Source of the DNA: Simmondsia chinensis
Lineage: Eukaryota > Streptophyta > Magnoliopsida > Caryophyllales > Simmondsiaceae
Assembly: GCA_018398585.1 (NCBI GenBank)
Contig: JAGTTD010000008.1
Location: 3,670,501 to 3,734,500 of the forward strand
DNA: 64,000 nt
Reading direction: 5' to 3'
Part shown: piece after piece, positions 11,152-23,500 of the stretch
Numbering within the stretch: the stretch's first letter is position 1
Layout: the number at the start of each line of letters is the position of its first letter
Translations under genes and position numbers: made by a program
Notes under the pieces: model-generated
Told to the model about the DNA's origin: nothing
What the model saw: the letters and a program-made list of their open reading frames with translations, nothing else
The model's database searches: none

Positions 11152-12221
11152 CAACAACAACAACAAAAAAAAACCCAGTGCCTGCAAAGGCACCCGCAAA
11201 AGCAAGGCCTAGGGGGTGGATGTACACAGCCTTCCCCCTTCACGGGGCTAACCTGAAGAGAGGCTGTTTCCGAGGACCCCCAACCTGAGAGGCTGGTCTG
11301 CAGCATGGAGCATGGGACCTGGCAGCAGGAGAGTAACAAAGCATGAGTAGGGCAAAAAACAAGGCGAGCAAGACAACAGACACAAAGCAAGCCACATCAA
11401 GCAGAAATCAAATGATAGGTAGACAAATAGGTAGGCAAGTAGTAGCTCATGAGAGCAAGTACACAACCTAAGTGCGCTAAGAGGATAACACGGCCTAGCA
11501 TTAGTAAGCTAGACTACCCTACTTCAATTGGAGCATCTATAACTCCTATACTAGTCCTTCATTGAGCCCTATCTAAGGCCATCTCCTCCCGGAGATTTAA
11601 GCGGGTGAGGTATTGTTGAATCGTCTCTATCTATCTCTTTTTTGGCCTGCCTCTTCCTCTCCTGTCTAGTGTAGTAAGGGGCTGTTAGCACCTTCTTACT
11701 GGAGCGTTGTCCGGTCTCCTTCTAACATGTTCGAACCACCTCAAACGCTGCTCTCTCAATTTATCTTCAATGGGGACTACGCCCAATTTTGCCTCTTATG
11801 ACGTCATTTCTGATCCTATCATTCCTTGTGTGTTCGCACATCCGTTTCAGTATTGGCATCTCCGCCACCATTATCTTCTATGTGTGCTGTTGTTTCATCG
11901 CCCTGCACTCCGTCCCATACGTCATGGCTAGCCTCACAATCATCTTATAGTATCTACCCTTTAGCTTCAAGGGGAACTTTCTATCACAAAGTACCGCGGA
12001 GGCCATCTTCCACTTATGTCATCCCGCTTTAATCCAGTTGTTGACATCCTCGTCAACTTCACCATTGTGCTGTATTATGGACCCCAAGTATCTGAAGCTC
12101 TCCTTCTTCGCTATGGGCTCAGATCCAATCTTGAAGTCTTCCCGGCTAGCCGTGGTGGAGGGATCGAACTTGAGTTCTATGTACTCGGTTTTGGCTCTGC
12201 TTAGTTGTAAACCCTTTGACT
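11152..12221 (-). mobile_element. 5'-truncated RTE-type LINE with TSD
   Basis: The minus strand encodes, with stops and frameshifts, the C-terminal part of an RTE-type reverse transcriptase polyprotein ([47 protein letters not shown]). It then has a pyrimidine-rich 3' UTR, the Angio-type 3' end and a (TTG)n tail. The sequence 'ttttttaagatatta' at 11137-11151 recurs at 12222-12236, giving a 15-bp TSD. It is the longer relative of the truncated Angio-only copies in this window. Confidence 0.85.
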
Positions 12222-12568
12222 TTTTTTAAGATATTAATACCCGGTAAATAAATTCTGGAATAATAAAGTGATAAATTTTGGAAATATTATTTGGAATGTT
12301 GGTATGGGCCTCAGAAACTCTAGGCCCCCACTAGCAAAGCATATGTGGAACAGGGCCCACCACCACCACACTGACACAACACAGTACTGATGCAGTGAGC
12401 TGGATATTCACCTCTGGTGGGACCCCATTAACCCTGGTTTAGATTTAACCGGGATTTATGGAATCGTGGGTTAGACCCTAACCCTGCACTTGAGTTTATG
12501 ACCGTTTGGACCCCCACTGATGCCCCAAGTTCCAACACATTAATTTTGGCACAAAAAAAAAAAAGTCT

Positions 12569-12701
12569 CGGTTGGAGTTCTCAAAAACAGTTTTTTGTTA
12601 GGGTAATATTTTAAAGGGGTAAAGCTGCGTACTATACACCCCCCCAGATCCTATTTATGCAGATGCTCTAGAGATACTGAATCTGTTGTTATTGTTGTTA
12701 T
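12569..12701 (+). mobile_element. Angio-domain SINE/RTE 3' fragment
   Basis: A diverged Angio-type 3' end from 'ggttggagttctcaaaaaca' through 'gtaaagctgcgtac' to a 'gttgttattgttgtta' tail. No 5S head and no clear TSD. Confidence 0.65.
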
Positions 12702-12757
12702 GAATGTGGAAAATATGGCATATAAAATTATTCGTGAGCCTTCAGTTTTTGGTCTAA

Positions 12758-12889
12758 AGTTTGAGGTTCTCGGGCATAACCTTCTTTTTGGGTAGCATCT
12801 TGAAAGGTTAAGGTTGTGTATACCTCACCCCACCCCCTGATCGTGCACTAGAAAGAGTCTTTAAAGCACTGAGTTGTTATTATTGTTAT
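12758..12889 (+). mobile_element. Angio-domain insertion with about 17-bp TSD
   Basis: A decayed Angio-type 3' end ('ggttctcgggcataacc', tail 'gttattattgttat'). The flanking repeat 'ttcagtttttggtctaa' at 12741-12757 recurs with one change at 12890-12907. Confidence 0.75.
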
Positions 12890-13363
12890 TTCAGTTTTTG
12901 GTTTAAGACTTTATAGGATATTAATTTTATGACACAGTTACTAAAGCTTTACTGATCAAAGGATCGTGAGTTTGAATTTAAATACAAAGTATAAGTTAAG
13001 TTTGTGCATATTCTTAATGCTTTAAGTTTGATAGACATTCACGTTAAGGCACATGTTAAAATATAAAACTATTTTTGAGCTTCTAATTATCAGATTAAAC
13101 TTTTAAAAGAGTCAAATAGTTTTTCCTATTGCAATCAAATTGATTCATATTAGATTAATCCCACAAGTAGGGGAAAAAAAAAAAAAAGGCAGACTAAATT
13201 TTTTATCGCAAATGCAATCTTTTTCCTATTTTTAGTTTTAATCAAGGTAGAATTAATTAGAAAAAAGAAACTAAAAAAAAAATTTGAAAGTATAATTTTT
13301 AATTTTTTAAAAAATTAAAATTATTAATAGAAAATGGGTAATATTATTGTAAAAATAAAAATA

Positions 13364-13996
13364 GAGTAATGTTATTAACATAATAAAACTGTTATTATTA
13401 AAGTAAAATGATAACAATTTTATGACCCTTATTATTTAGAAGTTACATCATTATCTAATAATAATAATTTTTGCTCTAATGATAACAACTTCATACAATT
13501 ATTAATATCACAACAAGTTTATAAAATTTTGAAATTATTATTTTTTAAAGATTAGAGGTCATTTAAAAATAACATCCAATTACATACATTTTATCTTTTT
13601 TTTTGAATTGTGTCTCGACAAAATCTCTTTAAAGCACCGAATTATGAGCATTACTACACGTCACGAGAAGGGGACGTACAAAAATACTATGAATGAGGGA
13701 TAATTGGTTGGTAATGACCAACTTCTTCAAGGCAATTTTTTAAGATTAGACTAATGTTATTAACATAATAAAACTGTTATTAATAGCAAAATGATAGCTT
13801 TAAAATTATTTTTTTAAAGATTCAAGGTCATTTAAAAATAACATCGGATTACGTGTATTTTGCCTTTTTGTCGAATTATGACTCGACTAAATCTCTTGAA
13901 AGTACCGAATTATGAATATTGCTACATCTCACGAGAAGAGGATGCGCAAAAATACTACAAATGAGGCATAAGTGGTTGTTAATGACCAACTTCTTC
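13364..13996. repeat. Diverged direct duplication upstream of the X8/PDCB-like gene
   Basis: The block 13364-13728 ('taatgttattaacataat' to 'gaccaacttcttc') recurs in shortened form at 13750-13996. Shared words include 'gtcatttaaaaataacat', 'gcaccgaattatgagcat/gtaccgaattatgaat' and 'cacgagaag'. It is non-coding and ends about 600 bp before the start codon of the X8/PDCB-like gene. Confidence 0.65.
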
Positions 13997-14105
13997 CTAA
14001 ATACCCTTTTCTCATAATATTTTTTTGTAATTTTTTTTCTCGTGATTTATAAATTTTTTTTACGTAATTATCGTTGTTGTATTCGTTTCATTACTCCAAC
14101 AATAA

Positions 14106-14329
14106 CCAAAGAGGGCATCAATACGCCGTCACTGAATCCCATTAGAACTCCGAAGTTAAGCGTGCTTGAACGATAGTAGTACCAGGATGGGTGACATTCT
14201 GAGAAGTCCTCACTTTTAGGTTGAGGTTATTGAAAAACAATCTCTCTTTAAATTAATACCCTAAAAAAAGAAGGTTACGTATATTAACCCCTTTAAATTT
14301 TGTGTGTCCTTAAAATACTGAACATGTTC
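14106..14329 (+). mobile_element. 5S rRNA-derived SINE with TSD
   Basis: A 5S-like head ('gaatcccattagaactccga', 'gttaagcgtgcttgaacga', 'taccaggatgggtgac') joins a strongly decayed Angio-domain. A 13-bp TSD, 'actccaacaataa' at 14093-14105 and 'actcctgcaataa' at 14330-14342, brackets it. It lies about 270 bp upstream of the start codon of the X8/PDCB-like gene. Confidence 0.75.
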
Positions 14330-14466
14330 ACTCCTGCAATAAATTTTACAATAAAACGATATCATACACGCACGCGACATGAACGGTGCTTGTTGGAAAG
14401 AAGCAAAGAAGGCAATGAACAAACACAAAACCTGTTGATTGAACACAAACACCCACATCTTCTTCC

Positions 14467-14470
<4 letters not shown>

Positions 14471-14497
<27 letters not shown>
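14471..14497 (+). repeat. CT microsatellite in the 5' UTR/core promoter of the X8/PDCB-like gene
   Basis: An uninterrupted CT dinucleotide run lies about 100 bp upstream of the start codon. CT-rich initiator-proximal tracts are common in plant 5' UTRs. I could not identify a convincing TATA box or transcription start. Confidence 0.6.
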
Positions 14498-14500
<3 letters not shown>

Positions 14501-14595
14501 TTCTGCGTTTCTCTCCTCTCTTTCTACTGAACCCCCCCCAAAAAAAAAGTTATCTTTTTGAAGCCTTTGAGTTTGAGAAAATTTGGGGTTAAATC

Positions 14596-17500
14596 ATGGC
14601 TACAATGGCACTCTTTCTAGCTCTTCTTTTGGCCCTCACTGGCTACTCAAGTAAGCCCCTTTTCTGCCCTTTTGCCCACTTAAATCTTCTCCTTGATGTT
14701 TTAAGTTTCAAAGTTTAGCCCCTTTTTTAGGAAAAGGTAAAAAGACAAGGTTGAAAGATCCTTACGATTGCCCGCTCTCTCAAGAGAGGGAACCCGAAGG
14801 TTTTAGCCCGAGAAATATGTTTCTTTGTCTTAGATATATGGTTTGTTCTCTTTATCAGAGTGTTTAAGCTTGTTCTCTTCAGGGTAGCACCCTAAAGAGG
14901 GAAGACTGCGTACATCCAACTTCAGATCCTGTTTATGTGGGAGCCCTTTTAACACTGGGATTGTTGTTGTTGGTCTGCAAGTTTACAAGAAAAATCAGTT
15001 TTTTTAAAAAAAAATTTGTTTCCTTCAGTCATTTGCAAGTTTGGGGGTCTATTTAGTCATTTTTTTGAAACAGTCTACTTCTTTGATGTTGAAAGTTTCA
15101 AACTTAAAAGTTTTATCCTGTTTCTTTGTCTTGGAAATATGGTTTGTTCTCTTTATCAGTGTGTTTAAGCTTGTGGGTCTACAGATTTTACAAGAAAAAT
15201 CAGTTCTTTTTTTCAAATTTCTTGGGTCAGTCACTTGCAAGTCCGTGGGTATGCTCCTCTTGGTAATAGTATTTTATATTGGTGAAGATGCTATAGTTGT
15301 CCTACAGGACAGTTGGTTAATTTTGTTACAAAATAAAATATATATGGTCAACAACAACAAAATATATGGTCATGTTATGAAAAAAGATGTTTGGGGAGAG
15401 TCGTAGGAGTTTGTGTATTAGTAAAACTATTAAAAGTATAAAACTATTATTAGACTTAAATTTATTGCTTTAAGATTTTGGGACGGTAAAAACTACATAC
15501 CCTGAGAATAGGGAGTTCTTGATAGTGAAGCTCATTAACCCCTTCTGGGGAAGGGTAATTGCTTTATACTTTTTATGTGTCGTTTTTATGCTTTTCAAGT
15601 TGCAGGTCCTCGGACATGGCCTTCCTACCCTAAAGGGGTAAGGCTTCGTACATCCCACCTCCTAGACCTTGCATATGCTGGAGCCCTTGAGACACTGGGT
15701 TTGTGTTGTTGTACCGGGGGAGGGGTAATAAACTTTGAACCGAGACCAGGGCTAACACTGAACCAACACCTTTAACTTCGGTATAAACGAACTTACAAAC
15801 ATTAACCGCGAACAGACTAATTACCCCATAAGAAATCCATGTACTAATCTCATTTTATTCCTTCTTTTTACATAGGTGCTACATACTGTGTGTGTAAAGA
15901 TGGGGCGGACACAGCAGCAATGCAAAAGACAATAGATTACGCGTGTGGGGCAGGCGCAGATTGCTCAGCAATACTTGAAAAAGGAGGCTGCTTTAACCCA
16001 AACACTGTCAAAGCTCACTGTGATTTTGCTGCTAATAGTTATTTTCAAAGGAAAGGCCAAGTTTCTGGTAGCTGTGACTTCTCTGGCACTGCTACTGTCA
16101 CCAACAGTCTCCCCTCCGGCAGTAAGTTCTCGTCTTTTTACATTGGTAAGGCCTCGGATTTGGGGGAATACTCGTAAGTTGGGAGTAACATGTCTTTAGT
16201 GGGATCGAACCCAGGTGGCTTCTCGGCGTCCTTCTAGCAGTATTTGCTGTTTTCTCAAGAACCCACTTTTTTCTTGGTTAGAATGAGAATGAGGGTAGTA
16301 GCTATATGAATTAGATTGCGTACATTTTACCTTTGCCTTTAATAAGGTTAAAGCACTGCGGCGGTCACTAACACTCTTCCTTCCAGCAGCAAGTTTTTTT
16401 TTTTTAAACATTGGTAATGCCTCGGGTTTGGGGGAATTACCATAGATGGGGAGGAACATGTCCATGAAGGGGACCGAGCCTAAGTGGCTTCTCTAGTCAC
16501 TAAGCCATGTCAGTATGTGCTGTTTTTTTAAGAACCCAGAAAAAAAGAAGAACTTTTTTCTTTGGTTAGAACAAGAGTAGCACCTTGTATGAGTAAGGCT
16601 GCATATATCTTAGCCGGGGAGCCTCTTTGAGGCACTGTGATCTCGTTATTTTTGTTAATGAGGTTAAATTGGTTGGTTTTATTGGGTTTAATTGTGGGGT
16701 TGTTTTGGTGGGTTTTTGTAGGTGTGGGTACTGGTTGTACATTCCCTGCTAGCCCCAGGTTTGTTACTCTTTGCTCTCTTTCGTCTTCCTCTCGGAAACA
16801 GCCTCCCCTTCGGGTAACACCTTGAAGGGGTAAGGCTGTGCACATACCACCCTTCCCAGACCCGGCTTATATGGGAGCTCTTGAAGCAATGGGTCTAGTG
16901 TTATTGTTGTTGCTCTCTTTCCTCTTTCTAGTTCATTTTCATCGTTGGAAATTAAGGATATACGAGTTTATTCGTTTGACAATTGGGTAAAGGAGTAAAG
17001 ACAAGAAAGTTAAAAGAAGGAAGGTTAAAAGTTATCCTATTCTTAATTAAATATATTTAACAAAGAGGATAAAGATAAAAAGGGGAAGATTAGAGTGCTC
17101 CTATTCTTATTTGGATACATTTAATAAAAAAGAAAAAGGGTAAATGTGTTACATTTATTTAATTGAGTAAAAATGGTAGAGAAAATTATAGTTAAAATAA
17201 GACAACTTTTAAAAATTCATATTACATGTATTTGTTAGAAATTTAATTCTTGTGTCAACTTTTCAAAAATGGGTACAACGTGTTTGATTGTCATGATGGG
17301 GAATAGGATATCCCAGGGAAGCTAGTTAAAAAAAAAGGAATTGGAATTTATGTAGGAGGTTATTTCATGCATTTTAAAATACTTGAAAATTTCTAAAGAA
17401 TTTTCATTTCTCATGTTTTGCCAATTTTCTAGTAACCAAATAACAGGGCAAATGCCTTCTTCTCATGAGTTTCAATCTCCTTTTTTTTTTTGATAATTAC

Positions 17501-20500
17501 CGAGACAAGCTCGAGTACAAAAGTAGGCGCACCTAAACAGCGATAGGGCCCACAAGGAGAACAAACCCAGAAAGGGGAAAAAGAAAAAAACAAAAAAAGG
17601 AAGAAAACAGCAACCCAACACAAAACAAGCACTAGGCCCAATTACAAAAAAAACTAGGATTGCAAATGAGCCGAGTAGGCCTGAATCACGACTAGCTCGG
17701 ATCTGCTCGTTAACTTTATGAGACCGGTTCGGCCATGTATCATTTATCAAATCTACCCACATATTTGTGCTTGTCTCAGCTTGATAAATAATTTAAGTTG
17801 ACTCGATATCGGTATCATTTAGGTTCCATACATATTTTCTTTTTTCTTCTTCTGTGTTGTCTTTGCTTGAAAAAGGGTCATTTTCCCAATTTCTGAGCTG
17901 GCAATTAGCTGAAAAAGGCCATTGGTACTCCAATCTTTTGCCATTTTTCTAATGTAAATAATTATGTCTATTAATCTATATATGTAATTTTATTGGTAGA
18001 TATATTTATTATAAAACTAATATTAAATTAATTATTTTTCTAAAGCTAATACACGTTTTTAGGTATATTAAGTACTCAAACTAAGCACATTTTCATATAG
18101 CATTGCTCATTTTCTAAAGAATTCTTTTCCTTTGGGGAAATGGGTGTGAGAATATAAAACTAATCTTGACATAGTATTATAGCTTAAGTTGTTGAGAAAG
18201 TTGGTTTCTTGGCATGATATTAGAGCTGTTTTGACAAAAGGGTCAGTAGTTCGAATCGCAACCACCCTCACTTTCAGTATTAATATAATCTAAGTACAAA
18301 ATATGAGGTAGGTATGTGCAATATTCACGTTTTAAGTCCAATGAGCATTTGCATTTAGAGTATTAAACTGATCTTGAACCTTCACCAATTAGCTTAAACT
18401 TTTGAGAAAGCTGGTTTTGATAATAATGGGCATCGTACTTTATTATTTGTCATGAAAATTTCTTTTTTTCTTTTCTTTTTGTTTGTGGTGATGATGAAAG
18501 AATCTTTTGGATGGGGATAGTTTGAGTTCTTAATATTGTGCCTTTCTAATAGGAACCTATTGTGCTATTTCCCGCTAGTGTGATTTAGCGTTCTTAATAT
18601 TTGTAAGTTTATTTTAATTTGCCTCTCATTTTATTATTCAAAACTGAATCCCATTAGAACTTCGAAGTTAAGCGTGCTTTAATACCAAGATGGGTGACCT
18701 CTTGAAAGTTTTTGTGTTGCACCACTCAGGTTCCTGAAGGGAGAATGTTATGTACATCCACCCTTCCCAGACTTTGTTTAGGCAGGAGCCTTTAGGATAC
18801 TGAAAATATTACTTTTTATTTTAAACAAAAAAATATTGGAGATTAATTTAAATAAACTTACTAATATTAAAGACCAACAGAGTAAATAACTCGAGATTTG
18901 AGTATTAGTGCTTGTTTGTTTATTACCAATAAAATTGCGTCATTTCCTGGTGGAGGTTCTCTATTCTTCCTACCAAAATTTGTCTTCATCTTTAAAGCTA
19001 TAATTATTCTAATTTTAAGCCTTTTTTTTATAGGGCAAATTGCTAAAGAAAATATACCTCATGCACTTTAAATTTTATAAAATAGTCCTTCGAACTTTAC
19101 AATTAAATATAACATAGTCTTACACTTTTAACTTCATAAAATAGCCTTTTGAAATTTGTTATTACACACAATACACTCTCCGAACTTTGTAATTAAATAC
19201 GATATATCCTTACACTTTTAATTTTAAAAAATGGCCATTGAACTTTGTTATTATATACAACTTTCCTCTTTAACGTTGTTAATAAACATAACACACCCCG
19301 TAAACGTTAATAAATTTGAAATTCAAAAAATGTACAAAATTAAAAAATTTTAAAGAATTATGGAAAAATAATTTTTTTAGAGAAAGGCTTGAAAAAATAT
19401 AATAATATTTTACTTTCGTACAATTTTTTAAATTTAGATTTATTGATCTAGTTTTGAAATTTATTTTTTAAAAAATATTATATTTTAGCTTATAGTATTT
19501 TTTGTGAAAATTTAAAAAAATATTTTATTATCTTCTAAATTTATAATGTTACTGCTATAATTAATTAAAGTTATTTTTACTTATAAATGCTAAAAAACTC
19601 TCTTAACTTTTGCCTATAAATATAAAGTGCTTATCTTTCAACAAAAATTATAAAATCCTTATCTTTTGTATATGTTGAAGACTCCACGTGTGAGTCTTGT
19701 GGAATCCCACATCGGAGTTGAGAGAAAGAAGAGATCACCTTATAAGCATAGTGGGTTACTCCACCTATTGCCAATTGGTTTTAGGATGGAACCCCAATTG
19801 GGCTTATATGTGGATCTCGTAAGTTCCAACTCCGTGGGTTGGGCCTAAAGGTCTGGTGAAATTTTAACAGTATAAAAGTAAAAAATCCCTAATTTTTAAT
19901 TTGATACATTTTTAACTTTAAATTTATTAATCTAATTTTTACCAAAGTTAAAAAATATTATTATATTTTTTTTCAAAAATTTTCCATAAAAATTTTCATA
20001 ATTTGTTTTAAATTTTTAATCTCGCACATTTTTTTAATTTCAAATTTATTAATGTCTAAGGGATGAGTTGTGTTTTGTAACAAAGTTCGGAGGATGAGTT
20101 ATGTGTAATTACAAAGGTTAGGGGGCTATTTTATAAAATTACAAGTGTAAGAGGTTTGTTGTGTTTAATTATAAAGTTCAAGGGGTTTTTTTATGAAATT
20201 GAAAGTGTGGGGGTATATTATGTTTAATTGTAAACTGCAGGGGGCTATTTTATAAAATTGAAAGTGCATGGTGTGTATTGTGTTTTAAAGGGTCTTTCCA
20301 TATGATTTGTCCCTTTTTTTTATATTGCTAAGGAGACGTGTACAAGGTTTCCTAGCTGACCACAACTTGGGATAAAAGGAGGGTCGGTGAGTTTCAAGCT
20401 TAGAACTTAACGGAAAAGAAGGTGGTGATTTTTGTCAAGCAACCGTTCTCAAAGCTTAAACTGATAGGTGAAAGCTCAAACTTGATTTTATGCTTAGACT

Positions 20501-23500
20501 TAAAGTATAGATATTATACATGTTCATCTTATATTTTGTATTTAAATTATGTAATTATGTTAATATTAAAAGTGGAGGCTGTTGAGATTGAACTTGTAAC
20601 CTCTTGGTTCTCTGATACCATGTCAAGTGACTGTCCTAAAAACTTAAATTGATGAGTTAAGGCTAGGTTTGGTTTTATATCTAACAATTTTAACCATTAA
20701 ATCAAGGCTAGGCTTATGCTCTCTTTTCTAGGTATCTTTGTCTTAAATAAATAGGAGCAAGTTAAAGAGGTATAAACACGTTATCCTTGTTTGACAATTG
20801 GATACAAGGTAAAGAGATTTGCAGTTTGCTAGAGTATAAAATTATTCATGGGTCTTCACTTATTAGCTTAAGCTTTTGGAAAAGTTGGTTCTTTGATATG
20901 GTATTAGAGCCTTGTGACTAAGAGGTCATGAGTTCGAATCTTAATAGCCTCTACTTTCAATATTAACATAATTTCCAACCCAACAGCAATTCGCGCGAGG
21001 GGGCATGTGCCATTCTTGGACCTTCATCCATCAGCTTAAGTTTTTAGAAAAGTCAAATTTTTGACATATTTGAAATAAGAATAGATTTTATAAAAAAATT
21101 TGAAATTTAACAGTAAGGGTAAGAGTGGGCTGGCTAGGTTTTGAAGAGTTTTTGATAAGATTTTAATACCAAGCTAGGTAATTATTGTCCGTCTTAAAAG
21201 TTTAAGTTGACATATAAAAATTCAAAAATAATTTCGTGCATTAAAAGAAATGCTCCATGCTCTACGGTTTATGTGTATTGTTGTTTTTGTGCTTTTCAGG
21301 TTGGAGGTCCTCGGACACAACCTCTTTTTAGGGTAGCGCCCTAAAGGGGTAAGGCTGCATATATCCCACCTCCCCCTGACCTTGCATATGTGGGAGCCCT
21401 CAAAGCACTGAGTTTGTTGTTGTTGATTAAAAGAAATAGTAAATTATACTTTAAACTAGGGGTGCATTTCCACTGACCGATTCTAAGCCTGCTAGGCGCG
21501 TGGCTCGGCTCATTCGCATTAAGCTCGGTTCTAATTAGGCTTGAAGCATGCCGATCTTGGAAAGTTCAAGCTTGAGCTCGACTCGTCAAAAGCTCGGGCT
21601 CGGCCTGGCTTAATTTAAGCTTGCAATATTACACGTCATTTAAGCTCAACTAGCTCATTGGGGTTCGTTTGTGCTTGGATTCAACTCAATTAGGCTCAAA
21701 TTTTTCTTTATTGGGCATATCTAATCAAATATGTTACATGGAAAAAGACTCGCTTTGGTTTATTTAGGCTTGTGAGTCTACGAGTTTGAACTTCATAAGG
21801 CTTGGGCTCGACTCGATAAACTAAACGAGCTAGTTGGCTCCACTCGAGCTCAAAGCTAGCTCAAAATCTTTTGAGCTCCTCGTGAGTTGGCTCGACTCAT
21901 TTATATCATAATTTGAACATTTTTTAAATAGTAAATTGTTACTGAATTAGAGTAAAATATCAGAGATCAAATATTATGATTATTTACATTTTAGTACCCA
22001 ATATTTTTGGAAATAATAAAAAAAGACTGATCTTTTTGAATTAGTAAAAACGCCTCTAAGTTTTGTCGAAATGCTCTTAAGTTTTTGTCGTATTAATAAA
22101 AGGGCCCCTCTCCAATATAATGATGTCATTTTTAGTCGACAGAGCTGCATTTTTATCAATGGCGTAGGAAAATGACAAAAATATTATTTAATAATCATAT
22201 TTTGGAATAAATTAAGCGACAATAGATAGCTTTTACATAATATATCTTAAATTTCATACTTATAAAGTAAGGATAAGGATATTGAGGCATACTTTAGGTC
22301 ATTTTATTGTATCATTAATAAAAAACAGTTGTCGCGTCAGTTCTGATGATAAAAAAATTATATCATCACGCTGAAGATAGGCTATTTTATTAATATGACA
22401 AAAATTTAGGAGTTTTTTTAATAATTTTAAAATATTATGATTCTTTTTATTATTTAAAAAAAAAAAGTTAGAATACTAAAATATAAATAACTTTAAATAT
22501 ATGATCACACTTCATGCATGAAAGTGAAGAGGGGAGAGAGAGTGTGTGGGGGGAGGGAATTGGATTCTCTGGGACTGAGCAATGGAGGGTCTATTTAATT
22601 TAATTTAATATTTATAAATAAATAAATAAGGGTATGAGCTGTCATGATGCTGACGTGTCATTATTTTGTGCCCCCATTTCAATCCAAAAAGATATTGAAC
22701 ATTGTCCTTTTCTTCTACCTTTATTAATCTATAAATATTAAATTGGAATTATCATTCTCACTTTGTTTTATATACATTTTGTGCTTTGTAATTTACGAAC
22801 AGTAAGAGTCATAAAATTATCTTAAAAAGTATGATATATTCTTCCGACAATAATAATTTCACCCTAACAATTATTCTCTCTCTCTATATATATAGAATCA
22901 TGTGAGAGGATGAAAGAAAGAAAATAATGACTATTAAATTTAAATTAAGGAAATTTGGGTTATTGACTTCAAAGGACCCTCAGACACCTTTACAAAATCA
23001 CCCTGTTGAGGAGTCTATATGTGAGTCTGATATAAGAATATCGCATAGGAGTTGTAGGAAAGAAAATATCAACTTATAAGCCTTGTGAGTCACTTAACTT
23101 GTAGTTTAGTTTTAAGATGAAACTCCACTTGAGCTTATATATGAATCTTATGTATGTTAACTCTGTGGATTGGGCCCGAATTCCCCGGTGAAAAGTTAAC
23201 ACACCCCAACGCTCACATTTTTCTTCTTCAACCGTGCCTCGTAACCGTCATGTTTGTGAGTGATTTGTGTTTGTCCGAGTGTGTTAAATATGAGCGTGAA
23301 GAGAGTCATGTTCGTATGCTTTGATTATTCTTCGCAAATTTCCGTCCAAAAGTTGTATTTGGTAGGGTTTGTAATTTTGTCCGTGCAAAAGTTATACTGA
23401 AGTGAAGGGTTTGTGAGATTCAATTTTAGGCTATATTTCGAGATTGTACTTTCAAACTCCTTAATCAACAAGACTTTGAAATCATGTCAAAGAACCAACG

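Noticed and set aside
15041..15406. A 121-residue plus-strand ORF
   Set aside because: It lies in intron 1 of the X8/PDCB-like gene over duplicated non-coding sequence and has no protein-like pattern.
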